From an uncultured Bacteroidales bacterium (GTDB lineage Bacteria > Bacteroidota > Bacteroidia > Bacteroidales > FEN-979): a DNA stretch of 54,075 nucleotides. This document shows positions 15,910 to 24,511 of the stretch, one piece after another; positions within the stretch are counted from its first letter, which is position 1, and the number at the start of each line of letters is the position of its first letter. The position numbers were made by a program, and so were the translations under genes. Location of the stretch: assembly GCA_903915465.1 (NCBI GenBank), contig CAIWTA010000187.1, forward strand, positions 1 through 54,075. The letters run 5' to 3'. Under the pieces are notes generated by a model. That model was given only the letters and a program-made list of their open reading frames with translations. It was not told the DNA's origin and ran no database searches.

Positions 15910-17562
15910 ATGAATAACGCAATATTTAATATCGGACGGCCTGAGAATGAACATTCACTCGATTATGCGCCAGGTTGTAAAGAAAGAAAAGCGCTCAATG
16001 CCGAGCTTGATAAATTAAGTGCTGAGGTTCAGGATATTCCTTTGATTATTGGGGGAAAGGAAGTCAGAACAGGGAATGTTGGTGATGTTGTTATTCCACA
16101 TGACCACCAGCATGTTCTCGCACATTATCATAAAGCTGGGGAGAAGGAAATTCAACAGGCAATTTCTGCAGCTTTGAAAGCCCATAAGTCGTGGGAATCA
16201 TTTCCGTGGGTCGACCGGGTTTCGATTACTTTAAAGGTTGCTGAGTTAATTTCCAGGAAATACAGATTTGTGTTGAATGCTGCCACCATGCTTGGTCAGG
16301 GGAAAAACGCGTACCAGGCTGAAATTGACGCTGCATGCGAGACCATTGACTTTTTAAAATTCAACGCATTTTTCATTTCCGAAATTTATAAAGAACAGCC
16401 ACACTCACAACCAGGAATTATCAACAGGGTTGAATATCGCCCGCTGGAAGGATTCGTTCTGACTGTTTCGCCTTTCAATTTTACTGCTATCGGATCAAAC
16501 CTGAATATGGCACCGGTGTTGATGGGCAATACGGTTGTGTGGAAACCCGCTACCACATCTATTTTGTCAAATTATATTCTGATGAAAATTTATCAGGAAG
16601 CCGGAGTTCCTGATGGTGTGATAAACTTTATCCCGGGGTCCGGGAGCCTGATTGGAAAAGCAGCAATGGCTCACCGCGATTTGTCGGGTGTTCATTTTAC
16701 AGGTTCTACCGCTACATTCAACAGTATCTGGAAACTGGCTGCTGATAATATGTCAAATTATAAATCTTATCCGCGATTGGTGGGTGAGACAGGAGGAAAA
16801 GATTTCATCTTTGTTCATTCTTCTGCAGATCCGCAGGAAGTGGCTGTTGCCATTGTCCGTGGAGCATACGAATACCAGGGCCAGAAATGTTCTGCAGCGT
16901 CTCGAGCCTATCTTCCGGAATCCCTATGGAAGGAGATCAGGGAACGGATAGCAGAGATGATATCCAGGATTACTGTTGGTGATGCCAGGGAATTCAGCCA
17001 TTTTATGAATGCCGTGATTGATGAAAATTCCTTCGACAACATCATGGGATATATTGATCATGCCCATAAATCGACTGATGCAGAAGTGATTTTCGGAGGA
17101 AAAGGCGATAAATCAAAAGGATACTTTGTTGATCCAACCGTTATTCTCACTACAAATCCTCATTTCAAGACAATGGAAGAAGAGATTTTCGGACCGGTCA
17201 TGACAATTTATGTTTATAAAGACAAGGATTTTGAGCAAACGCTTAATATTTGTGATGAAACCTCTCCTTACGGGTTGACCGGATCTGTATTTAGTAAAGA
17301 CCGCGATGCACTGAATACGGCTTGCCGGATTCTCCGTTATGCAGCAGGAAACTTTTATTTCAACGATAAACCCTCAGGAGCGGTCGTCGGACAACAACCA
17401 TTTGGTGGTGCCCGTGGTTCGGGTACCAATGATAAATCTGGAAGTTTCCTGAATCTTTTAAGATGGGTAAATCCCCGGACGATCAAGGAAACACTGATGC
17501 CGGCAACAGAGTTCACTTATCCGTTTATGAAAGAGGACAAGTGTCAAAATCGATCAACTTAA
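15910..17562 (+). CDS. pruA: L-glutamate gamma-semialdehyde (P5C) dehydrogenase
   Basis: A 550-residue aldehyde dehydrogenase that oxidises glutamate semialdehyde (from proline or ornithine) to glutamate with NAD. Catalytic Cys327 lies in GQKCSAASRAY and the general base Glu293 in VGETGGKDF. The N-terminal DHQHVLAHYHKA and C-terminal QQPFGGARGSGTNDKSG regions match the stand-alone PruA group of Bacteroidota. The ATG at 15910 is chosen over a TTG three codons earlier. It is divergent from the ModE-like gene and shares that control region, though no functional link is known. Confidence 0.93.
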   Translation: MNNAIFNIGRPENEHSLDYAPGCKERKALNAELDKLSAEVQDIPLIIGGKEVRTGNVGDVVIPHDHQHVLAHYHKAGEKEIQQAISAALKAHKSWESFPWVDRVSITLKVAELISRKYRFVLNAATMLGQGKNAYQAEIDAACETIDFLKFNAFFISEIYKEQPHSQPGIINRVEYRPLEGFVLTVSPFNFTAIGSNLNMAPVLMGNTVVWKPATTSILSNYILMKIYQEAGVPDGVINFIPGSGSLIGKAAMAHRDLSGVHFTGSTATFNSIWKLAADNMSNYKSYPRLVGETGGKDFIFVHSSADPQEVAVAIVRGAYEYQGQKCSAASRAYLPESLWKEIRERIAEMISRITVGDAREFSHFMNAVIDENSFDNIMGYIDHAHKSTDAEVIFGGKGDKSKGYFVDPTVILTTNPHFKTMEEEIFGPVMTIYVYKDKDFEQTLNICDETSPYGLTGSVFSKDRDALNTACRILRYAAGNFYFNDKPSGAVVGQQPFGGARGSGTNDKSGSFLNLLRWVNPRTIKETLMPATEFTYPFMKEDKCQNRST

Positions 17563-17723
17563 CCCATTTACAAGGAAAGCCGGTTGAATTGAGAAAGACC
17601 TCTTCTAAAATCAACTTGAGAGCCTTTTTTCAGAAAGAAAATATTTTTTCTGTGAATGCGTTTTATCTGTTTGTTGCACTTCAACTCAGCTGCTGATCAT
17701 CTATAAATCCTAAAATCCCCAGC

Positions 17724-19766
17724 ATGATAAAGCCTTTTTTTCTTTCGTTAGTGATAATGCTTGCAATCATTGCAATTTCATCATGCAGACAATCAAAAAA
17801 AGATCAGGCACATGACGCTCTTGTCTCCCACGTTGATTCTACTATTAAACCAGGAGATGATTTCTTTCTATTTGCCAACGGTAAATGGTTCAGGCAACAC
17901 CCGATTCATGCAAGTGAAGTTTACAATGGCTTCAATCAATTGATGGAGGAGTTGAGCTATACACAGATCCGGAAAATCTGCGAATCTTCTGCAGCAATCA
18001 AAAATGCTCAAAGAGGAAGCGTGAAGCAATTGATTGGTGATTTTTATTATTCGGGCATGGATAGCGTAAGCCGCAATAAAAAAGGGCTTTCGGAATTATC
18101 AGGAGATCTGGCCAGGATAGAAGTCATTCGTGATCTCAGGGGTATTATCAATTTCAGTGCGTACATTCAATCACTTGGCGGTTCATCCTTATTCGATTTT
18201 GGCATTGGGCAGGATGAAAAAATCAACTGCAAAAATGCTGTTTATTTTGCTCAGGAAGGATTAAGCCTGCCTGACCGATATTATTATTTCGATACCAATT
18301 CCCAAAGTGTTTCAATCCGCAAGAAATTCATCAACCATGCGGAAAGTGTTTTCATCAGTCTGGGATACAGTAAAAACAGAGCAAGGGCTGCTGCCGGAAA
18401 ACTGATGGAACTGGAAACCGCTCTGGCAGGAAACACGCGTAACGCTGATGAAACCCGTGATCCATGGATGAATTATCATAAAATGACATATCAACAATTT
18501 TCTGAATTGACTCCGGATATTGATTGGAATATTTTTATGGATTATTTCGGTTTGCACAATGTGGACAGTGTGATTGTGCGACAACCGGAATTTTTTGCAG
18601 CGCTGAATAAGGATATCAGATCATATCCGGTCGATAGTTGGAAAATCTATCTTACTTATCATTTTGTTAGAGCTATGGCCGCTTATGCGGATGATAAAAC
18701 ATACCGTGAATTTTTTAATTTTTATGCATCAACTCTCAATGGAACAAAAGAACAATGGAAACGATCAAAACTTATATCCGAACAAACGAATGATGCACTG
18801 GGAGAACTTATCGGCCAGGTTTATGTGGATAAATATATACATAAGGGGACAAAAGAAAAACTGGTTGAAATAGGCAATACCATCAAAACGGTGTTTGCTG
18901 AACGCATAAAAGCGCTCGACTGGATGAGCAGCGCTACAAAAGAAAAAGCATTGAATAAGCTCAATACGATGAGGATGAGGGTTGGTTACCCTGATAAATG
19001 GAGAGATCTCAGTACTATAAAAATTGATCGCTCATCGTACATGAAAAATGAGATGAATGTTAATCAATGGGAATACAAATACATGATTTCACAGTATGGA
19101 AAACCTGTTGACAGGAATGTATGGAGAATCAACCCACAGTCATTTGATGCAGAATATGATCCTGCTGAAAATACCGTAACCATTACGGATTTTAATATTA
19201 ATATTCCCGGTTATGAACACAAGATTGCTGACGATGCTATCCTCTATGCAATCATCGGGACTACATTCGGACATGAAATCACACATGGATTCGATGACCA
19301 GGGTTGCCAGTACAATGCACAGGGCAATCTTCAGAATTGGTGGTTCTCCGAAGACAGCGTGAAATTTTATGCCAGGACGGAAATGATTATCAAACAATTT
19401 AACAGGTATATTGCAATCGACACTCTTCACATCAATGGCGAATTAACACAAGGGGAAAATATTGCCGATCTTGGCGGACTCATCCTTGCTTATGAAGCTT
19501 TCAAAAAGACTACTCAATTTAAAAACAACGAGATTGTTGAAGGCCTGAATCCCCGCCAACGATTCTTCTTAGGTTATGCATTTTCTAATATGGTCAGTAT
19601 ACGTCCCGAGTATGCTGTTTATCTTGCCAAAAGCGATGAACATTCACTCCCAAAATTCCGTGTTAACGGGCCATTATCGAATATGCCCGAATTTTACGAA
19701 ACATTCGGAGTAAAAAAAGGTGATGCTTTATGGGTTCCGGATAGTCTCAGAGTGAAGATTTGGTAA
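17724..19766 (+). CDS. M13 family zinc metallopeptidase lipoprotein
   Basis: A 680-residue neprilysin-like endopeptidase (PepO group). Lipoprotein signal with ISSC and Cys21. The zinc motif HEITH begins at residue 517 (TFGHEITHGFDDQG) and the third ligand Glu578 is in GENIADLGG. The chain ends in W, as usual for M13, after VNGPLSNMPEFYETF. Probably faces the periplasm and cleaves peptides. It begins about 160 bases after pruA and ends 25 bases before the convergent nemA-like gene. Confidence 0.95.
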   Translation: MIKPFFLSLVIMLAIIAISSCRQSKKDQAHDALVSHVDSTIKPGDDFFLFANGKWFRQHPIHASEVYNGFNQLMEELSYTQIRKICESSAAIKNAQRGSVKQLIGDFYYSGMDSVSRNKKGLSELSGDLARIEVIRDLRGIINFSAYIQSLGGSSLFDFGIGQDEKINCKNAVYFAQEGLSLPDRYYYFDTNSQSVSIRKKFINHAESVFISLGYSKNRARAAAGKLMELETALAGNTRNADETRDPWMNYHKMTYQQFSELTPDIDWNIFMDYFGLHNVDSVIVRQPEFFAALNKDIRSYPVDSWKIYLTYHFVRAMAAYADDKTYREFFNFYASTLNGTKEQWKRSKLISEQTNDALGELIGQVYVDKYIHKGTKEKLVEIGNTIKTVFAERIKALDWMSSATKEKALNKLNTMRMRVGYPDKWRDLSTIKIDRSSYMKNEMNVNQWEYKYMISQYGKPVDRNVWRINPQSFDAEYDPAENTVTITDFNINIPGYEHKIADDAILYAIIGTTFGHEITHGFDDQGCQYNAQGNLQNWWFSEDSVKFYARTEMIIKQFNRYIAIDTLHINGELTQGENIADLGGLILAYEAFKKTTQFKNNEIVEGLNPRQRFFLGYAFSNMVSIRPEYAVYLAKSDEHSLPKFRVNGPLSNMPEFYETFGVKKGDALWVPDSLRVKIW

Positions 19767-19791
19767 AAGCAAAGACCTTGGATTATTTGGC

Positions 19792-20880
19792 TCAGGGCTT
19801 ATAGAACGGATAATCCGTATACCCTTTTTCATCAGCAGTATAAAACAAATCCATATGAAGATCTTGTGAAAGACTCCAATTGTTTTTGAGCCTTTCAACA
19901 AGATCGGGATTGTTGATAAACGGACGTCCGAATGCCACGAGGTCACCCAGGCCACTTTGAATATCAGCTTCTGCCCTCTCCTTGTCATAACCACCAGAGA
20001 GGATAATAGTGTTTTTGAAAATATTTCTTATCAGTTTCTTCAATTCCATTGGCACTATGGGGGCTCCCATTGCAGAATGATCCACAAGATGGATATATGC
20101 TATACCAAGGTTGTTCAGTTGTTCGGCGAGGTATTTATAGGTGGCATCGATTTCAGGGTAAGGGGGCATATCACTGGCCACTCCGTAAGGCGACAAACGA
20201 ACTCCGGTTTTTCCTTTTCCAATAGCTTCTGCCACGGCAGTTACCACTTCAATAACAAACCGGCACCGGTTTTCAATGTTTCCACCATAATTATCTTTAC
20301 GGATATTACTTACGGGCGACAGGAACTGCTCAAGCAGATAGCCGTTAGCCCCGTGAAGCTCTACACCATCAAATCCTGCATTCATAGCATTTTTTGCTGC
20401 AACAACATATTCAGTTTTAGTATGGTAAAGTTCTTCGGCTGTCATCTCTTCAGGTACCGGAAAGTCCTGCAGCATTTTCGCATCGGTCCACATCTGTCCT
20501 GCAGCTTTAACAGCCGAAGGTGCAAGTATCTGAGATCCTTCAGACATGTTGAGAGGATGACTTATCCTTCCGGTATGCATAAGCTGTACAAATATTTTTC
20601 CTCCACCTTTGTGTACTGCCGATGTTGTTTTTTTCCAGCCTTCCACCTGTTGCAGGCTGAAGATTCCGGGTATGCGGGCATATCCCAGTCCGTTTGGCGA
20701 TGGTGACGTACCTTCTGTGAGAATTAATCCGGCCCCTGAACGTTGTTGATAATATTTTGCCATCAGCTCATTGGGCACATTCCCAATGGCCCTGCACCTT
20801 GTCATTGGCGCCATCACAATACGATTCTCAAGTGCTACAGATCCAAGCTCTGCAGGAGTAAATAATGTATAATCTTTCAT
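19792..20880 (-). CDS. Alkene reductase, Old Yellow Enzyme family
   Basis: A 362-residue FMN-dependent ene-reductase of the NemA group. Motifs: VMAPMTRCRA near residue 24, VELHGANGYLLEQFLSP (His/Asn binding the substrate), NIRKDNYGG and the FMN-binding tail DLVAFGRPFINNPDLV. It reduces activated C=C bonds or nitro compounds with NAD(P)H in the cytosol. Full length. The NemA name is avoided because the true substrate is unknown. Confidence 0.93.
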   Translation of the reverse strand: MKDYTLFTPAELGSVALENRIVMAPMTRCRAIGNVPNELMAKYYQQRSGAGLILTEGTSPSPNGLGYARIPGIFSLQQVEGWKKTTSAVHKGGGKIFVQLMHTGRISHPLNMSEGSQILAPSAVKAAGQMWTDAKMLQDFPVPEEMTAEELYHTKTEYVVAAKNAMNAGFDGVELHGANGYLLEQFLSPVSNIRKDNYGGNIENRCRFVIEVVTAVAEAIGKGKTGVRLSPYGVASDMPPYPEIDATYKYLAEQLNNLGIAYIHLVDHSAMGAPIVPMELKKLIRNIFKNTIILSGGYDKERAEADIQSGLGDLVAFGRPFINNPDLVERLKNNWSLSQDLHMDLFYTADEKGYTDYPFYKP

Positions 20881-20975
20881 GGGTTTTGTTTAAATGATTA
20901 ATGATTTACTTTTCATGTGTGAATTGTTTATTTGAATATCAAAGACAACCAGTATCAACAGCATGCTCTTTTTTT

Positions 20976-22334
20976 TTATTTTGTGAGCTGGTAGATCCAA
21001 CGGGAACCTTCATAAAAGGCTCTCGGGGCCACTGCAACATGTACCGTTCCGCTTTTAGGAACAACAGGGGGCCACTCCACGTATTCAATGTTGGTTAATC
21101 CGAGTGATGTGAACCGTTGTTTCGCGACGGTAAAATTTCCAAAAGGAACACAATCATCATTCTGGCAATGCCAGAGCAGCATTTTGGATTTAGGAGTCCA
21201 GTTAACATACGAATTGTTTCCGTACATCGTCTGGCGGGCCTGGCTGTTTGGATTCTTTAATGAATCGATATAGGCATCGGTAAATACCTTTTTTAAGATC
21301 CTGTCGGGAGGCATTTTACTGTTTACCACCGTTTCATTATAGAATCCCGTGGTGTATTGTGGGATGTCGGTTCTGTATGGTTGTTTCAGCATTGATTCAT
21401 AGTTAAAGATATTAGGATACATGGTGTTATACCCTACCAGCATCATTGGTAAAAAATACGGAACAGGGAATGGGGCATCGCCAAGCATTACATCGAGCAT
21501 GGTACCAGAAAGGTCGTATGGCCCGTCCATACACACTACGCCGTTCAGGTTTACTTTTCTTGCTTCGAGTTCCCTGGCCGCTGCCATGGTAACAAATCCG
21601 CCTTCCGAATACCCATAAAGATAGGTCTGCCCATTCCATGTCACATAAGCGTTGCGATTGCAACTCAGGGATTTCTGAGCTGCCTCCACCATGTCGGCAG
21701 TAGCGTTGGCCAGCCTTTCCCTGATGACATACGGATGATTTTCACTCGTATCACCACCCATCCCCTGGTAATCGGGCATAATGATAATCCATCCGTACCA
21801 GATGGCCATGATATCTGCAATTGCCATTTCGGGAAAATCCTTCCAATCACTCGTTTTAGCACTTTTCCATTTGGATGGAGCAAGGGCTTTAAGTATTTGT
21901 GTACCATGATTTACAGAAACAATTGGAGCACTGATCCTTCCAAAAAGGCTCCATGGATAAATCAGAAGGCCTGTCAACTGGATTGGAGCACCTTTGTCAT
22001 CTGTTGAAGTATACTTCACTACCTCATGAGCTATCGGTCTGAGTTCCAGCGAACCGGGTAATTGCGCAGCCGTTTCTCTGTAAAAATCATTGTAATCATA
22101 AGAGGCCGAATCATCTGGAAGAATCTGTAACTGATCCATGACATTCTGTGCAGTTCGTTCAGTATGGGAGACAACCTCAAATCCGCCGGTAGCTAAAGGC
22201 GAACATTCAGGCTCAGGGTCATGCTTTTTTTTACAGGACGATATTAGGATAATTGAGCTAAACAGCAGAAGAAACATTGTTGTTGGTTTGAAAAAGCCCT
22301 TACTGCTTTTTGAATTCAATGTTTGTTTTTTCAT
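20976..22334 (-). CDS. Secretory lipase-like alpha/beta hydrolase lipoprotein
   Basis: A 452-residue lipoprotein (lipobox ISSC, Cys34, after a basic N-terminus) with an alpha/beta hydrolase core. The nucleophile elbow is GYSEGG at 241-246 (Ser243). Candidate acid and base are Asp in CQNDDCVPF and His in GTVHVAVAP. It resembles fungal-type secretory lipases and bacterial relatives, with a long lid-like insertion after the nucleophile (MMLVGYNTMYPN region). Outer-membrane or periplasmic. Substrate unknown. Stands alone. Confidence 0.85.
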   Translation of the reverse strand: MKKQTLNSKSSKGFFKPTTMFLLLFSSIILISSCKKKHDPEPECSPLATGGFEVVSHTERTAQNVMDQLQILPDDSASYDYNDFYRETAAQLPGSLELRPIAHEVVKYTSTDDKGAPIQLTGLLIYPWSLFGRISAPIVSVNHGTQILKALAPSKWKSAKTSDWKDFPEMAIADIMAIWYGWIIIMPDYQGMGGDTSENHPYVIRERLANATADMVEAAQKSLSCNRNAYVTWNGQTYLYGYSEGGFVTMAAARELEARKVNLNGVVCMDGPYDLSGTMLDVMLGDAPFPVPYFLPMMLVGYNTMYPNIFNYESMLKQPYRTDIPQYTTGFYNETVVNSKMPPDRILKKVFTDAYIDSLKNPNSQARQTMYGNNSYVNWTPKSKMLLWHCQNDDCVPFGNFTVAKQRFTSLGLTNIEYVEWPPVVPKSGTVHVAVAPRAFYEGSRWIYQLTK

Positions 22335-22491
22335 TTGCTCCTTGTTTTATTCTTTGATGTTGAAGAAAGCTTACCATGATGACCAAGACAATAAAGGTAG
22401 TCAATTGGTTGGATTAAAAACCAAAGTTAAATCATTCCGGTCACCTTGAATTAAAATAATATCATCGAAGTAAGAACGATCCGCATTCAGG

Positions 22492-23142
22492 CTAACCTCC
22501 ATCCCATTCCTGAAAGAATTGCGCCAGATAATTTTCCATGAACTGATGCCTTTGTTCAGCCATTCTCCGACCAGTTGCTGTATTCATGCGATTTTTCAGT
22601 TGCAATAACTTTTCATAAAAATGATTGATTGTAGGAGCATTACTGTTTTTATATTGCTCCACTGTCATTCCAATTACAGGTTTAATTGAAGGATCGTATA
22701 ATTTTCTTCCTTTAAATCCGCCATAATTGAATGCACGGGCAATACCGATGGCTCCGACTGCATCCAGCCGATCTGCATCCTGAACTACTTTCAATTCGAT
22801 AGAGGCAAATGCTGACGAAAAATTTCCACCCTTAAAAGAGATATTAGTCATGATCTTTTCGACATGGTCAATCACATCTTCATCAACGGAAAGGCTTGTC
22901 AGAAACTTTCGGGTTTTTCTGACACCAACAGATTCGTCGCCGTCAGTAAATTTATGGTCAGCGATATCGTGCAGCAGGGCACCTAATTCAACGATGAAGA
23001 GGTTGACAGACTCTGATTGAGCGATTGTTTTGGCGTTTTTCCAGACCCGTTCAATGTGCCACCAATCATGACCTCCTTCAGCATGCTGGAGTTCGGATTT
23101 TACAAATTCTACGGTTTTTTCGATGATTTCCTGGTTAGTCAT
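22492..23142 (-). CDS. HD-domain phosphohydrolase
   Basis: A 216-residue metal-dependent hydrolase of the YedJ type. The HD residues lie in GGHDWWHIERVWKNA (first His, with Asp) and LGALLHDIADHK (HD pair), and a later VQDADRLDAVGAIGIARAF carries the fourth ligand Asp. Full length for the family. The substrate is probably a nucleotide or phosphorylated metabolite, not known. Single gene. Confidence 0.9.
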   Translation of the reverse strand: MTNQEIIEKTVEFVKSELQHAEGGHDWWHIERVWKNAKTIAQSESVNLFIVELGALLHDIADHKFTDGDESVGVRKTRKFLTSLSVDEDVIDHVEKIMTNISFKGGNFSSAFASIELKVVQDADRLDAVGAIGIARAFNYGGFKGRKLYDPSIKPVIGMTVEQYKNSNAPTINHFYEKLLQLKNRMNTATGRRMAEQRHQFMENYLAQFFQEWDGG

Positions 23143-23190
23143 TCGCTTATATTTTTCGGCACTTTCATTATCCTGGTAATCTCCATAAAA

Positions 23191-23322
23191 TTAACCCATT
23201 TTGCAGCTTACTATCTCTGAATTGTTAAAATTGCTTAAAAAGGAACCAAAAGGGGCGTATTGAAGGGATAAAATGATGTGTTCTTCGCCGTAGTGCTTTG
23301 TCGGAAAAACTGATGTTTCCAT
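23191..23322 (-). CDS. Possible 43-aa small protein with a Shine-Dalgarno signal
   Basis: A 43-residue frame from an ATG at 23322 preceded by AAGGAG about nine bases upstream, an unusually good ribosome site in this genome. The product (begins METSVFPTKHYGEEH) is not recognised and has two aromatic-rich segments. It faces away from the TonB-like gene. A longer frame from 23451 overlaps that gene and is rejected. Confidence 0.3.
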   Translation of the reverse strand: METSVFPTKHYGEEHIILSLQYAPFGSFLSNFNNSEIVSCKMG

Positions 23323-23336
23323 CTTAATTATCTCCT

Positions 23337-23344
23337 TACCTTTG
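23337..23344 (+). promoter_or_regulatory. -7 box of the TonB-domain gene
   Basis: TACCTTTG, a perfect TAnnTTTG match, 41 bases before the ATG at 23385. No clear -33 TTG. Confidence 0.5.
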
Positions 23345-23384
23345 AGGAATGGGTTCTGAAAAGGTAAAATAAGCAAAACCAACC

Positions 23385-23819
23385 ATGTACGATCACCACA
23401 ACAAAAAACGATTTTTAAACCTGCCAAAATACATTGGCGGAAGTAAGGCATTTAAGGAATTTATTGCTGAAAACGTGCGATACCCTGAAGCAGCGCTTGA
23501 GGCAAAGGTGGAAGGCACCGTGATTGTTGAATACGACATTTTCGACAATGGAGATGTAGGCAATCCACGGGTGTTGAAAGGACTTGGTTATGGCTGCGAT
23601 GAAGAGGCCATCAGGGTTGTCAGCCTTCTTCAATTCGAAAAAGTGAAGAACAGGGGAATGCGCGTCAAACTAACATCGAAAACCAATATCAACTTCAGGC
23701 ACCCAAAATCAAGCACCAACTATTCTATTTCATATATTCATGAGCCAGTTAAGCCTAAAACTGAGCAGAAACCACAAACCAGCAATCCTGTGACCTATGA
23801 ATACACAATTCAACTGTAA
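23385..23819 (+). CDS. TonB C-terminal domain protein without membrane anchor
   Basis: A 144-residue protein with a TonB C-terminal fold: FKEFIAENVRYPEAALEAKV, then GTVIVEYDIFDNGDV, and GCDEEAIRVVSLL. True TonB proteins have an N-terminal membrane helix and a proline-rich linker. Here the chain starts MYDHHNKKRFLNLPKY and goes straight into the domain, so it is predicted to be soluble and cannot transduce energy by itself. The tail of about 40 residues is polar with several prolines. Function unknown. Confidence 0.82.
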   Translation: MYDHHNKKRFLNLPKYIGGSKAFKEFIAENVRYPEAALEAKVEGTVIVEYDIFDNGDVGNPRVLKGLGYGCDEEAIRVVSLLQFEKVKNRGMRVKLTSKTNINFRHPKSSTNYSISYIHEPVKPKTEQKPQTSNPVTYEYTIQL

Positions 23820-23871
23820 ATTGTGCTTCCGGAGCGAAAATTGACTCTGAAACGGGTTTCAAATTATTTCC

Positions 23872-23879
23872 TACTTTTG
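23872..23879 (+). promoter_or_regulatory. -7 box of the YciI gene
   Basis: TACTTTTG, a TAnnTTTG match, 18 bases before the ATG at 23897. The leader would be very short. Confidence 0.5.
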
Positions 23880-23896
23880 TTTTAAATCAGGCATAT

Positions 23897-24184
23897 ATGT
23901 TCGCAATGCATTCTGTTTATCTAAAACCGCTTGAAGAGGTTGATAAATATCTCGAAGCACATCGCTCATTTTTGAAAACCCTTTATGCAAAAGGAATCAA
24001 TATTTGTTCAGGCCCTCAGATCCCGCGAACCGGCGGGTTTATCCTGATGAATGCAGCAAGCAAAGCAGAGGCATTAGAGATCATGAAAAATGACCCGTAT
24101 GTTATCAATGGAGTTGCTCAATACTCGGTCATTGAGTTCGAGGTGAAAAGTTTTGCTGAGGGATTCAGGGAGTTTGTCAAATGA
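23897..24184 (+). CDS. YciI-family protein
   Basis: A 95-residue alpha/beta-barrel ferredoxin-like protein of the YCII group. The pattern YLKPLEEVDKYLEAHRSFL, then GINICSGPQIPRTGGFILM and AEALEIMKNDPYVINGVAQY is typical, with the conserved His-Asp pair partly present (His in AHRSFL, Asp in NDPYV). Function is uncertain in most members. Complete and single, with its own promoter. Confidence 0.88.
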   Translation: MFAMHSVYLKPLEEVDKYLEAHRSFLKTLYAKGINICSGPQIPRTGGFILMNAASKAEALEIMKNDPYVINGVAQYSVIEFEVKSFAEGFREFVK

Positions 24185-24350
24185 AAATGCCGTTGGTATT
24201 CATTCTATCTCATGAAGAAGCAGAAAAGAGAGAGCGATGCGGATCGTAGACTCAGAACTTGCTTGTTTAATCAAATCCCGATATGCTTGAGCAAGTTAAT
24301 AAGTGTGAAGCCTGAAATAATTCACACTTCACACTTCGCACTTGAACCTG

Positions 24351-24424
24351 TGACTCCGGAGGGGCTCGAACCCCCAACCAACAGAACCGGAATCTGCCAT
24401 TCTATCCAATTGAACTACGGAGCC
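24351..24424 (-). tRNA. tRNA-Arg (anticodon CCG)
   Basis: A 74-base cloverleaf on the minus strand. Acceptor arm GGCTCCG pairs with CGGAGTC (one G-U), anticodon stem GCAGA/TCTGT encloses loop TTCCGGT with anticodon CCG, and the T arm GGGGG-TTCGAGC-CCCTC is intact. The CCA end is not encoded. It reads CGG codons. Confidence 0.95.
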
Positions 24425-24431
24425 GTTGATG

Positions 24432-24439
24432 CAAAGGTA
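24432..24439 (-). promoter_or_regulatory. -7 box of tRNA-Arg
   Basis: Reads TACCTTTG on the minus strand, seven bases before the mature tRNA 5' end. This fixes the transcript start at or next to the tRNA. Confidence 0.6.
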
Positions 24440-24466
24440 AGAATTTTCATCTTAAAAAATATTTAC

Positions 24467-24474
24467 TACTTTTG
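24467..24474 (+). promoter_or_regulatory. -7 box of fbaA
   Basis: TACTTTTG matches TAnnTTTG, 37 bases before the aldolase ATG. It lies back to back with the tRNA promoter, so both share about 30 bases of control region. Confidence 0.5.
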
Positions 24475-24511
24475 AAGGTTCATTGATAAAACAATACAAA
24501 ATCATCGATAT

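Noticed and set aside
23191-23451. An 86-aa reverse frame that overlaps the TonB-domain gene
   Set aside because: Only the last 43 codons have a plausible start; the first half is antisense to the TonB-domain gene and its promoter.
24212-24475. An 87-aa forward frame across the tRNA-Arg region
   Set aside because: It reads through the antisense of a well-formed tRNA and has low-quality composition.
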